NCBI GenBank assembly: GCA_019426215.1
Contig: CM033401.1
Span: 11,971,134 to 12,035,133, forward strand
DNA from: Buddleja alternifolia
Lineage: Eukaryota; Streptophyta; Magnoliopsida; Lamiales; Scrophulariaceae
Length of the DNA: 64,000 bases
Direction: 5' to 3'
Positions 25,197 to 36,191 of this stretch are shown here, in pieces (position 1 is the stretch's first letter; every line of letters begins with the position of its first letter). Made by a program: the position numbers and the translations under genes. Below the pieces are notes generated by a model, which saw only the letters and a list, made by a program, of their open reading frames with translations, did not search any database and was not told where the DNA came from.

Positions 25197-25780
25197 AGTG
25201 TTTGATTGTTATACTACATAAACACTAGGGTCTTAATTATGGTACCTTTTAAGATTAATTGTGCTGATCTAATGCACCCATCACATAAACACGTCGGTTT
25301 CAATAATGAAATTATCATATTTTTTTGGTAGAATGAGACTAACGTGGGTATAGGCTAAGGCAGGAGTAAAGTTTTATACTGTGTGAGGATTTCAGAAAAC
25401 ATATATATATATTATATACCTCTAATAACAATTGGGACTAAAATTACAATCAAACCAATCACATAGATGATTCTTCAATTTCCCTTCTAAAAGTAACTTT
25501 TTTGTTGGTGTTATTTCTTAATAATTCATATTGAGAAAAGACTACCTGGTATATATTGCGGTACATTAGACACATTAATTAAAGTTCACCGAATTTAAGA
25601 GATGGAGAGTTATTATTCAATATCCATATCTTCGAAAACATATATACTCGTAAAATACTCACGAACATAAGGAGGCGTATAATAAGTAGCCGTTCCTTTG
25701 TCGGCATATGCTAGGAAAGCAAGACTCAAGCTTGCCACCGTTACCATTAAAAGAACTCCCGTGGTACTGCACATCTTCAT
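24848..25780 (-). CDS. EG45-domain (plant natriuretic peptide-like) secreted protein, copy A
   Basis: Two exons: exon 1 25663-25780, exon 2 24848-25128, with a 534-bp GT-AG phase-1 intron. The product is 132 residues. Residues 1-26 are a signal peptide ending AYA; the mature protein starts near DKGTATYYTPPYV. Six mature cysteines (43, 67, 75, 87, 100, 104) and the segment IVDYCPRGCRGTIDLSQEAF identify the small double-psi beta-barrel family (EG45-like, natriuretic peptide A, blight-associated p12), related to expansin domain 1 but lacking the cellulose-binding domain. Such proteins are apoplastic; roles in water and ion balance and stress response are reported for family members. A TATA box (25861-25867, minus) lies about 85 bases before the ATG. 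The start was chosen because it gives the signal peptide. An ATG at 25135 is intronic. Confidence 0.93.
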
Positions 25781-25860
25781 CTTATTACCTCACGATGATT
25801 AAGAATTTTTATATTTAGTAATATGTTCTTTGTGTGGTATAAGACATAAGAAATAATACC

Positions 25861-25867
25861 TTTTATA
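25861..25867 (-). promoter_or_regulatory. TATA box of EG45 copy A
   Basis: Minus-strand TATAAAA in the context CATCTATAAAAGG, about 82-87 bases upstream of the ATG at 25780. The same motif and spacing occur at copy B. Confidence 0.65.
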
Positions 25868-26185
25868 GATGAAAATTGAGATCTAACAGTGTCCTATAGT
25901 AAAGCGACCAATAATTATTTAATATTTCTTGTAACATTATTGTCCTAAATGAGATGATTTGTGCTCGCAATATGACAATTTTCGACCCCTGTCCAAATAA
26001 TAGGACATAAGAACAAGATCATCTCAAATCTCACAAAAAAAACTTTATTATCTATGTCAGCATCTCCAAAGCATCATCTTCCTTTAGTCTCAACTAAATG
26101 AGATGTTAAATTCTGATAACGCCAAAAACATACAAAACAAAGAATTCATTGTATAGCATATGGAAATACACTTATGGTTGTCCTG

Positions 26186-26627
26186 TATAGAACAAAAATG
26201 ATACTAGCATATGTATGGTATTTATATTTAAAGGAATTATACACCATTTTACGATGATATATGGTTGTTCGTTGTATTAATGATGATGTGTGTGGGAAGC
26301 ACGCCAATGATAATATGCGATATATTATATAACAATATAGTATAAAACACGGAAATAATAGTAAAAGTGACACAAAATATACGTGGTTAGCCAAAATATG
26401 ACCTACGTCCACGGGGTAAAGAGAGTCGATCCTTTCATTAGTGTTTGGAGTTGATATATATACAAGTTTATGATGGGGTGGATAAAAAGGTAAGTCAACT
26501 ATTCCTAAATGTACATTGAAAAGTAGAAATAATCACGATCCTTCCATCTTGGGCTATATCTTTAATGGTATAATTGGCAGGTCGGTCGGCATGATCTCCG
26601 CAGGTCCGGATATGGTAAGTATATCCT
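26186..26627. repeat. LTR-like debris between the EG45 copies
   Basis: Contains ATACGTGGTTAGCC then CCTACGTCCACGGGG, a sequence class that recurs at 26697-26731 (TTTACGTGGTTCGGCC then GCCTACGTCCACGG). This motif pair is common in plant LTR-type repeats. No coding region. Confidence 0.45.
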
Positions 26628-27355
26628 GTTAGGAATCAACTCGCATAAACGAAATTAAAAGCAAGAATCAAAGCGTGAAAAGACGAGACAACGATTTACG
26701 TGGTTCGGCCAATAATGCCTACGTCCACGGACTTATACTAGAGAGATTTATTTCTTTATCTGAGATGCAATTACAAGGGGTAGAGAGCGTATAATTCTAT
26801 TCTTTTTGTATACAACTCTTGCACACTAATTACATGATAACATTAGAGATATATATAGGCAAAGGAGACACAAAACGCGTCCAACCATGATGAAAACGCG
26901 TCCACTCAGTTAAACCGCGTGTACAGCTCAAAAAACGCGTCTAGGGGTCACCTTTCGGCGCGCCGTGCCTGGGCGCCCCGGGCCCACGCCTAGGCGCCCC
27001 CGGGCCCACGCCTGGGCGCCGACAAGGCTGAAAACTCCTTTGCTTCAGCCTTTCCCACCTGGGCGCAAGTTGAGCTGCGCCTGGGCACCGTTCCCCCTTT
27101 CCTTTGTCACTTTGAATTGTTCTCCACACAAAATCCCATCATATCCATTGATTGATTCTTGTCTGATTTTGCTCCAAACTTGCCTTATATAGAATGCTCT
27201 ACCTATGCAGGTCGGGACCGGGCGAACCTCCAGCTGGACAGACCTGACCTTGATATCTTTTAAAGGGATCCGAGTCCGTGATGTTATTGGGCTTGGGCCC
27301 CTATTCGTGTTGGGCTACCAACGTGGCCCAAGAACCTATTTCGACCCACATCAAA
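26628..27355. mobile_element. Putative LTR or LTR fragment
   Basis: Starts TGTTAGGAATCAACTCGC at about 26631 and could end CGACCCACATCA near 27355. It contains the TACGTGGTTCGGCC / CTACGTCCACGG motif pair and a GC-rich block near 26940-27090 with repeated GGGCCCACGCCT and AACGCGTC units. No flanking 5-bp duplication was found and there is no coding region, so the LTR call and its limits are tentative. Confidence 0.4.
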
Positions 27356-27904
27356 TGAGAAATGCGGAAGAATTTCACAAATATTAAAAGCTTAATTATA
27401 ATTTTAGAAATGTATCATCTAAGTACAAAATTCAGGTTTTATTCGAGAGTTCTTAAATATTCTGAAAAAATGTTCCTTTTTGAAAGGATTATTAAACAAA
27501 GGGAAATAATCTCTGGCCACACGGTAAATTAAAGACAAGTTTGATGGGTGTGTTTTTAGTAAAACATAAGATTTCTAAAGTTTCAACGCTTCAGTTTCAC
27601 AGCTTCGCCCATAAAATTAGGCTTTAATGACAACCAAGTTAGATTTTTGGAGTTGACTAAACTATGGTAATCATTGTGCTCAAGTAAATTAAAGTTTAGA
27701 CCATTATTTAAATTACATAAGAATTTTAATCCCAGACAAATATATTTGGAGATTATTTGTTAGAATATAAAGAACCAAAAATTTTGTAACATATTTGTTA
27801 GTTTCCATGTGTTTGTTTTTTTCTTTTTTTGCATTACAATATTCTACATGCTTAGGAACTTGCCGCACCAAATTGTATTTAATTTGTTGTGCGATAAAAT
27901 TACC
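27356..27904. other. AT-rich spacer upstream of the copy B duplication edge
   Basis: No gene or repeat recognised. It ends at the poly-C tract (about 27908-27930) that marks the downstream edge of the duplicated segment. Confidence 0.4.
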
Positions 27905-28327
27905 GAACCCCCCCCCCCCCCCCACCCCCCGATGGATGTCTTTACTACATTTATACCTTCTAATTCAGTTTCCGAATCTCAGTTACTTGTTTCGAGCCAG
28001 CATAAAATAAAGACAAATAGGTCATGGACAAAAGATGAAGTTCTCTAATCTTTTGGCTAACATAATTATACAGACAAAGAAATCCATTAATAGTTTTACT
28101 AATTCCATACATTATTGATACTTGACAACGGTACTTCGTTGATCAGGTGACGTTATCCTTTATTCGTTCAAAATCATAATTATTCCGTGCTTTTGTGCAT
28201 CTGAAGAAAGATCTCAAACCCTGAAAGTAAAACAGGAATAATGTAAGAAATTGTCGAATTTAAATAATGTAACAGTAAGAATGAAAAACAGAACATATAT
28301 AAGAGATCTATGATCACTATGTCCCAC

Positions 28328-29898
28328 TCACTCATTAAAATTAACGTTGATTTTGCCAGCATCAGTATTTGCAATTGCGGAAAACGCTTCTTGAGAGAGA
28401 TCAATGGTGCCACGACAACCCCGTGGACAATAGTCCACTATTTTAACTACAACGTCTTGGCCCGTGCAAGGGTGCGACACGCCTTTGTTCGTAGCTCCCG
28501 TGCAGGTAACTTTATAAGTTTTGCCGCATGCTGCCCCCTTCTCCCAAATTGCATCGCTAGCAGCGGCAATCATGGTACCTTCGTCGTGATTGCCATTGCA
28601 TGCTGAGGCTGTCATGCATCAAAGAATTTCAAAATTACCAATTTGAGCATTTAGGTCTAACAACAGTTTTTCAATTGTGTTTGATTGTTACTACATATAA
28701 CACTAGGGTCTTAATAATGGTCTGTTTTGTGGATTGTACTGATCTAATGCACCAAGCACGTAAACATGTCGGTTTCAATAATGACCTTGTCATTTTTTTT
28801 CGTAGAATGAGTATTATGTGGGTATCGGCTAGGGCATGAGTCAAGTTTTATGTTGTGTGTGGATATTAAAAAGCATAGATTATATACTTTTAGAACAATA
28901 CCTAAAATATATATTATTGATGAGTACGTTATAACTTATAACTATTTAAATATTTCCCCAAAAGTGGGTTGGGACTAAAAATGCATCAAACTTCATAATA
29001 AAGAACAAATTTTGCAAGTTTGTAATCATTTGGACTAAAAATATAATCGGACCTATCCCATAGGATGGATTCTACAATTTTTCCTCAAATAAAATATCAG
29101 AAAATAAAAAACTATTTATTGGTCATATTTCTTTATAATTCATATCGAGAAAGGACTATTTGGTATATATTGTGGTACATTAGACACATTAATGTTCAAC
29201 GAATTTAAGTTTGCAACATACCGATTTTTTTTAATGTTTGTTTTTCTTTTATGGAATATCTGTGAATTATATTTTGATATCTAAATAATGTACTGTTCGA
29301 AAGCACCTTTAGGTAGAGGACACTATTTTACTGACCAATACTTCACCAATTACCATTATTTTCAACTTCAGGATATGGGTCAACCTTGCAGCATGACTAG
29401 CTCATCCAAATGCGAGTTAGTAATACATATAAATCCAAGACTAGGAAAACAAAAATTTAGGCTATATTATAACGTTACGTTTACACAATTGTATATAGCA
29501 CAAAATGTTCATCAAATTACTCGATTAGAATTGTATCAACTCCAATCTTAAGTGAAGAATACATACTACCACCAGCCTCGTCCACAAAAATTCCTTTATT
29601 ATATATCTTTCTTATGTTTGAGAATTTTCGTCAGACTATTAGCCATATGCGTGTATATTTGTGCACATTGCACGCGCAAATTTGTGTATGTTACTTGCTC
29701 AAGTGTAAAAGAGATGGAGAGTTATTCTATTTAATATAAATATTTTCAAAAAACATATATAATTGTTGTAAAATACTCACGAACATAAGGAGGCGTATAA
29801 TAAGTAGCAGTTCCTTTGTGGGCATATGCTACGAAAGCAAGACTCAAGCTTGCCACCGTTACCATTAACAGAACTCCCATGGTACTGCACATCTTCAT
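28328..29898 (-). CDS. EG45-domain (plant natriuretic peptide-like) secreted protein, copy B
   Basis: Tandem paralogue of 24848-25780. Exon 1 is 29781-29898 and exon 2 28328-28608, with the same phase-1 GT-AG boundaries and 132 residues. Exon 2 is identical to copy A. Exon 1 has five base changes giving Thr7Met, Leu23Val and Asp27His, so the mature N-terminus begins HKGTATYYTPP. All six cysteines are kept and the frame is open, so the gene looks functional. The intron is 1172 bases, against 534 in copy A, because of extra sequence (see 29211-29711). Minus-strand TATA box at 29979-29985. Expression and any functional difference from copy A cannot be judged here. Confidence 0.92.
29211..29711. 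mobile_element. About 500-bp insertion in the intron of copy B
   Basis: The intron of copy A runs CGAATTTAAGAGATGGAGAG without a break. In copy B the same text is split after CGAATTTAAG and resumes at AAGAGATGGAGAG, with about 500 bases between. The inserted text holds an 87-codon open frame (29288-29551) with no recognisable domain. Neither inverted ends nor a clear target duplication were found, so it could equally be a deletion in copy A. Confidence 0.6.
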
Positions 29899-29978
29899 CT
29901 TATTCCCTAAAGATGATTAAGAATTTCTATATTTAGTAATATGTTCTTTGTGTGGTATAAGACATATGAAACAATACC

Positions 29979-29985
29979 TTTTATA
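29979..29985 (-). promoter_or_regulatory. TATA box of EG45 copy B
   Basis: Minus-strand TATAAAA in the same CATCTATAAAAGG context and spacing as copy A, about 81-87 bases before the ATG. The first roughly 250 bases upstream are well conserved between the copies. Confidence 0.65.
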
Positions 29986-30583
29986 GATGAAAATTGAGAT
30001 CTAACAGTGACCTATAGTAAAGCGACCTATAATTATTTAATATTTCTTGTAACATTATTGTACTAAACGAGATGAATTTGTGCTAGCAAAATGACAATTT
30101 TCGACCCCTGTCCAAATAATAGGACATAAGAACAAGATCATCTCAAATTTCACAAAAAAATAAAAAAATAAAAACTTTATTATCTATGTCAGCATCTCCA
30201 AAGCAGCAACTTCCTTTAGTCTCAACTAAATTAGATGTTAAATGTTGATAACGCCAAAAACATACAAAACAAAGAATTCATTGTATAGCATATGGAGATA
30301 CACTTATGGTTGTCTTTTAAACAGAATGGTAAATAAAACATTTACTTAAAACACTAAGAGCTATTTGCTAAGTATGTTTTATTTCATTGAATTATATATG
30401 ATCATTTTTTTTTTTCCTCAACTTTTGCTCTACAAAATTAAGAAAAGAGAATGTGTTGTTGGGAGATAGGTCATTTATTAGCTTGTTAGTAGCCAGAAAA
30501 ATAATAAGAGATAATCGAAACTATAAATACTATGAACTTAAAAAGTTAAAATAATAGGTATAGTCACAAGAAATATAAAAATA

Positions 30584-30930
30584 CTCTCTACATCCCAAAA
30601 AGAATGGTCACTTTGACTTTTCTTAAAACTTATTGTTTTCGAAAAATACCCTTTTCATAAAACAAAATACAACAAATAACGTTAACTTTTAAAAAATGTC
30701 ATGATTTTAATTCAATTTATGATTGTTGTCTATTATTCATGTATGAAAATATGTTTCCTTACATGCGATTGCAGTTTTATAGTAAAATGAATTAATCATA
30801 TATTATTCAATTAAAATAGAGGGTAATGTAGTCAAATTAGATAATAAACATATACATTTATATTAAGGAAAAACATTTTGGAAAAAATAAAAGTTAAATA
30901 GTGAACATCTTTTTTGGGAGAGAGGAGGAA
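30584..30930. mobile_element. Stowaway-like MITE
   Basis: The left end CTCTCTACATCCCAAAAAGA preceded by TA and the right end, on the minus strand CTCCTCTCTCCCAAAAAAGA, form the imperfect inverted termini of the Stowaway (Tc1/mariner) type, whose plant consensus starts CTCCCTC-GTCCC. The interior is AT-rich and non-coding. Confidence 0.65.
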
Positions 30931-33079
30931 ATATCGGAAAAATTAGCTCTTGACTGTATCAAATTGCGTTCGAGATGATGTGCTAATTTCACTTATAATA
31001 CTTCAGTGTTACGGCAAAACATCGAATGTGGTTCAACGTGTACAGACATTGTAGGCTAACAACGAACAAGATATTATTTAGCTTTAGCCTTCTTTAAATA
31101 TTATTTACAAATAGATACTACGAAGACTTTTTGGACCATATGGAAACCAATGTCCAACCAATCAAACAAAACATCTTAAATTCCATTTTAAAATTAAAAA
31201 AATTGCTATTTGATCTTGTAATATATTATCATGCGCAATGTTAATTATAGACAAACCTCAAATTTAACGTCTTAAACAGTGGACAAATTATATCTAGTCA
31301 GCTTTGATTGGTCTGATTTTATTATAAACATTTTTAAAAAAAAATTCAGCCAAATCTCCGTCTGCTGTACATCAAAGTCTAAACTCAATTATTCACGATG
31401 CTTTTTGAAAAATGACCAATATAATAGCAATTAGTACAAATTGTGTGCATTTTTTTCTCTGGAGACCGCTGGCAAAAAAACAATTTTTGTACTGTCAAAT
31501 ATACAAGGAAATAAATTTACGTTTCTGCTAACAAATCTAGTTTTTGGCCTGGTAATAAGCACTTGATCCTACCATATTCCATTATGTCCATGTCTCAATT
31601 AATGGTATATTTCGATATAGTCATCATAATTATCTAATTATGACAAAATTGAGGAAATTATTGACATCAATATAAGGTGAAACAAACCAACGCAAATCTA
31701 GACCTTGCACAATTTACCAAAAAAAATGTAGGAAATTGGGTCAGGTTTTGGACCCTTAACCCAGTTGACATCCATATTTGGATTGAACTAGGTATATTCC
31801 AATCTTGGTTGGAATTTGAGTCCTAGTGTGTGTTTCGTTTAAAAACAAATTGGATTAAGGAAGGATTTTGAGTGGTCGATACAAGCCCCTTGATAACTCA
31901 CAACTTAGAATTATCTAATAACCCCTGCTTATATATGTTAATGGTGGTTTAAGACTTTTAATTGCTTTCGTTATGCAATTCACACAATAACTAAAAAGGA
32001 TACACTAAAATTCTAGCAATTAATCAATACTTAAAAGCTTAAATAGAATTATACCTCCATAAATTCTTCGATGAATTCCTCTGGATACAAGAATAGAGTG
32101 GTCGAGTACAAGGCTGCTATCACGTTACTTCACACTACTAACTACGAGATCTAGAATTAAACTAAACCTAATTATGCCTAAAAGTTGCTAAGACTAAGAC
32201 TAATGAAAAAGATTACAGAGTTTGTCTGGTAGTTTTATGATCATTTCTTTCTTTCTTTTCACGCATATATACTCTCCACTACCTTTTTCGGTTTCTTTGC
32301 AACTTCCACGTCTTCAAACGCTTCTGGAACCGCTTCCAACTCCTCCTTCAAATTTCTTTGATTTTAGCGCCCATTTTTTGGTATTGGGTTGATTCCGGAT
32401 CTTTGGACTTTTTTCTTTCTCTTGTTTCTATTGGGCTTCCATTAAATATGGCCCATACTCTCTTTTTTGAATATTCATATGTTCCGATTTTGGGCCTCTT
32501 TAAATTCAGGCCCATCCTTTTTTTTTTATCCAAGTCATCCCTTATTGGGCTTTATTCGAACACAAGCCCGGTTTGATTTTAATTTGGGTATAAACAGTGT
32601 GATAGGAAAATATATCTTTAAATAAGATATATCTTCACGAATATCACAACTAACTGATATCACGTATTCTCTCCCAGAAAACTCTCTCTCAATCCATCTT
32701 TGGAGTATCACCAAGACTCCATGTGTTAAAGGAGTGCATATATTAAAGTGAATTGCTCTGGTAGCTGATCCACCACGGCGAGTAAGGTGAAGAGTGTTTG
32801 TGATTCAATCAAGGAGACTTGTAGACGAGTCAAATTCAAGACATGTGGATGGAGACAAATTTCTGTTGCGTTTAGTGGTAAACCCGATTCACCTTTAATT
32901 GTATTTATGTGATATTTATCATTAAGGAAAAAAGTGGCATTCGAATAATGTCATTTATTTAATTAAATGTCTCGTACGTGAAGCTCTTTGTTGTTCTAAT
33001 GTTCCTGTGAGAGTCAGGATTCGGCCCCTCAAGGAAAGGGAAATCATGGGAAGAGTACCCCTCGTTACATGTTATGAAG
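30931..33079. other. Repeat-derived intergenic sequence
   Basis: No gene. From about 31880 to 32590 the sequence reads like an LTR on the minus strand, with GGGCCTGAA and AAGCCCAAT motifs and a TATATATGCG box near 32265. From about 32600 to 32960 it resembles the downstream half of a Copia-type LTR on the plus strand. Neither has verified ends. Confidence 0.35.
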
Positions 33080-33406
33080 TGGAAAAATGGAACTCTTCAA
33101 GCAAACTTAATTTCCCCTAAACCTAAGCCCAATTCTTTATTAATTTTAAAATTGAATGAATGAAAAATACTCAACCCCTAAGCTATATATATAACCTAAC
33201 TAGTAACTCCTAATTAAACAAGAAAATAAATGAATACAAGGAACTAAACTCCTATGGTAACTAAGAAACTCAAATAAATTAAACTCCTATGGTAACTAGG
33301 AAATTTAAATAAACTAGAACGAGGAAACTAACTAAAATAAACTATTGCCTAACTAAATTATTTTTCTTGCACCACTCGTTCGCCTCCTTCAACACGTTAT
33401 GTAACA
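33080..33406 (-). repeat. Array LTR 1
   Basis: Shares TTCTTTATTAATT, CTCCTAATTAAACAAG and the GTAACATTTTCACCCCCTT end with the other LTRs of the array. It is the most diverged copy: it carries a small internal repeat (AAACTCCTATGGTAACTA twice) and its left end is uncertain. Confidence 0.7.
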
Positions 33407-33410
33407 TTTT

Positions 33411-34057
33411 CACCCCCTTAGAAATAGCCTTGTCCCCAAGGTTGAACTTAGAAAATTGCTGCATATGCTCATTCTACGAGGCGCTATAAACTATTATGTC
33501 GTCGAAAATACTATCATGAATTTCCTCAAGTGTGGTCCAAATAAATCGTTCATCATTGTCTGGAACATTGCTGATGTGTTTGTCAAGCCGAAAGGCATGA
33601 CCAAGCACTCACAGTACCTGCTATGGGTGCGCAACTTAGTGTTGGAAATGACAGACGCTGCAACCCAATTCTTATGGTAACCAAAAGATTTTGAAAATGG
33701 AGTGGCATGGGTGAAGGTGTGGTACGTGGTGGCTTGCGGGTGAGGATAAAGATAAGACGATTTGTGTATGCAGAGTTGATATAAGGGGTGGCTGGCGGTG
33801 GGAAATTTTCATCGGTGGTTTGCGGTAAAGTGTTGATAGAGGACACATTTGTGTCTATGGTTTGAATATGGGAATTGGTGGCAGGCGAAGTTGTGGTTTG
33901 GGTGCTCTAAACATTAGTGGCTAAGGATTTGAGTGCGGTTATCGCTGCCAAATTGTCGGCAAGATGATTGTTGATGGCATCCAGATGGGTGATAATCATA
34001 ATCAAAGCATGAATGCAATGGGACTTGATCCTGTGTGAAAGTCGTCACACGGGTGGA
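33411..34057 (-). pseudogene. Array unit 1: RT fragment and gag start
   Basis: On the minus strand, 33690 to 33490 gives CLVMPFGLTNTSAMFQTMMN followed by DLFGPHLRKFMIVF, the Ty3-type RT segment just before the YxDD-equivalent site, which is broken by a stop (ACGACATAA in place of an Asp-Asp region). Upstream (about 34050-33880) is a degraded gag start. The material between gag and this RT block is deleted. Confidence 0.75.
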
Positions 34058-34788
34058 ACAAGAAAATAAGAAAATCAAAAAACTCCTTCACAATAAGTTT
34101 ACCCAAGTCAAACCTCGATTCTCTATTGATTTTAAAACTGAATGATAGAAACATAAAATCCTAACGATATATAAACTATTGACTCCTACATAAAAAAAAA
34201 ATAACTAAACTCCTAATTGAACAAAGTAATAAGCTAACTCCTTATTTATTGACTCCTATTTAAACAAGTAAATAAACTCTTAAACCAATAAGAAAACTTA
34301 ATTAAGCAAGGACTAGAAACAAGGAAATAAAAAAATTGATAAAAACGTGAAATATCAGACCTCCTCCACAAACATTAGTTTGCCCAAGCCAAAACTAGAT
34401 TCTTTAATTTATTTTTATTTTTTTGAATTCAAGACGAAGGGCATGCCCTATATATCTAGCCCAACAAACTCGGGTTGATATTCATAATCCTGAGCTATAA
34501 AGTCATTCTTTATGATTCCAAAACTAAATGATAAAAACATAAAACCCTAAAAATATATCAACTACTAAGCAAGGCAATAAGCTAGATCCTTATTTATACT
34601 TAACTACTGACTGCTAATCTAAGTAAATAAACTCCTAAACCAACAAGCTAACTTAATTACACAGACTCCAAATAAGGAAATAAAATAACAAAATATAATA
34701 ACTAGAACAATTAAATCTGTTTCTTCCAGTGCCTCAAGAAAACCTTTCACGAAGTTCCCTTCTTTCTGCCTTCACCCGTTTCGTAAAA
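34058..34788 (-). repeat. Array LTR 2 (composite)
   Basis: Two LTR copies are fused head to tail. The first (34058-34336) stops after AAGGAAATAAAAAAA and the second begins TTGATAAAAAC at 34337. The same fusion point is found in LTRs 4 and 5. The second copy also carries about 100 bases of foreign sequence near 34398-34502. A TATTTATACTTAACTACTGA block holds the likely promoter (minus-strand TATAAATA). Confidence 0.75.
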
Positions 34789-34795
34789 ATTCCTC

Positions 34796-35450
34796 CCCCT
34801 TTAAAAACAGCCCTGTCCCCAAGGTTAAACCTAGGAAATTGTTGAATATGCTCATTCCAATGGGCTCTATAAATCATTATGTCGATGAGAAATACTATCA
34901 CGAATTCCCTCAAGTGGGGATGAAATAAATTATTATCGCTTCCTAGAACGTCGCAGCTACATTTGTCAAGATAAAAGGCATGAGCGTGAACTCATAGTGC
35001 CCATAATGGGCGTGAAACGTAGTCTTCAGAATGTCGTATGTCGCAACCCGAACATGGTGTCATGGCTGAGGGTGTGGTTTGTGGTGATTTGCGTGTAAGG
35101 ATTGATGATGGGGCGATTTATATATGTGGATTTGATATGGGGGTGGTGGGTGGCAGCGGGAAATTTTTGTGGGTGGTTCGTGGGGTAGTGTTGACAAGAA
35201 AAAAATTGTAACTACAATATGAATATGGTGATTGGTGGCAGGTGAAGTGGTGATTGGGGTGCTCTATACATTTGGGCAGCGGATTTAAGTGTGGTGATCG
35301 CCACCAGCATGTCGGCAAAACGATTCTCAATGGCATCAAGGCTGGTGATGACAAGATGTCAGCAATACTGTGCGAACGACATCATGGGAGATTTGTCGAA
35401 GGTGGAACGAGTCATAGTGACAACAAAGGATTCGATAGGTCGGACCAAAT
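34796..35450 (-). pseudogene. Array unit 2: RT fragment and gag start
   Basis: Same layout as unit 1. The RT segment on the minus strand near 35060-34860 is frameshifted. The gag start (35450 to 35230) reads MTRSTFDKSPMM and, after a stop and frame change, HLVITSLDAIENRFADMLVA, a typical coiled N-terminal gag region. Confidence 0.7.
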
Positions 35451-35848
35451 TGATAGAAACAGAAAATAAGAAAAATCATTTACAAACGTCAGTTTGCCTA
35501 AGTCAACCTTGGTTAATTATTGATTCAAAAACTAAATGACAGAAAAATAAAACCCTAACAATATATTTAAACTATTAACTCCTAAGAGAAAAAGAGAACT
35601 AGACTCCTAATGAAACGAAATAATAAACTAAATCAATAAACTCCAATTTCTACTTAACTGATGACTCCTAATCAAGCAGATAAAGAAACTGCCAAACCAG
35701 CAAGGATACTTAATTAAACAAGGACTCCAAACAAGGAAATAAAATAACAAAACATAAATAACTAAATCAACTAATTATACTTCTTCTCGCGCCTCACATA
35801 AGCCTTTCACGGAGTTTTCTTCTTTCTGCCTTCACCCATTTAGTAATA
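35451..35848 (-). repeat. Array LTR 3
   Basis: A single, uninterrupted copy of 398 bases from TGATAGAAACAG to TAGTAATA, the best view of the full LTR. It contains the minus-strand AATAA-type signal near the TTGATTCAAAAACT block. Confidence 0.75.
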
Positions 35849-36191
35849 ATTGCTTATCCTTATAGACTTGTCCCAAGACTGGTCTAGGAAATTGCTTCAT
35901 ATGCTTGTTCTAAGAGGCGCTATAAACCAATATATTGATGAAAAATACTATCACGAATTTCCTTAAGTGTGGGCGAAGTAAATCATTCATCGCTACATGA
36001 AATGTTGTCAATACGTTCATCAAGCCAAAAGGCATGAACAAAAACTCAGTGCCCGTTATAAGTGCAAAATATTGTTTTGGAAATGTCAGATGGCACAACC
36101 CAAATTTTATGGTAACTCGAACAAAGAAACATTTTTGAAAATATGGTAGCATGATTAAGGAGTGGTGTTGGTGGTTTCCGGCTGAGGAATG
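35849..36191 (-). pseudogene. Array unit 3: RT fragment
   Basis: The best preserved RT piece. Minus-strand 36152 to 35910 reads FLFMPFGLMNVLTTFHVAMN, then DLLRPHLRKFVIVFFINILV, then YSAS. The YxDD-equivalent position reads FFINILVYS, where active Ty3 elements have Asp-Asp, so catalytic residues are lost. The unit's gag part continues after the solo LTR insertion, at 39379-40733. Confidence 0.8.

Larger units (their letters stand above)
24371..26185. repeat. Tandem duplication, segment A
   Basis: The homologous segment runs from the poly-C tract through the EG45 gene to CATATGGAAATACACTTATG near 26180. Its partner is 27905-30318. The homology ends abruptly upstream of both genes after TATGGTTGTC. 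Confidence 0.85.
27905..30318. repeat. Tandem duplication, segment B
   Basis: Partner of 24371-26185. The order poly-C tract, 3' flank, exon 2, intron, exon 1, promoter and CATATGGAGATACACTTATG is preserved. It is longer because of intron insertions. Confidence 0.85.

Noticed and set aside
26941..27192. GC-rich frames of 62 and 75 codons with Gly/Pro/Arg repeats
   Set aside because: They come from repeated GGGCCCACGCCT units in LTR-like debris, without domain or gene structure.
29288..29734. Two adjacent plus-strand frames (87 and 60 codons) in the EG45 copy B intron
   Set aside because: No recognisable domain or promoter. The segment is more easily explained as an insertion in the intron.
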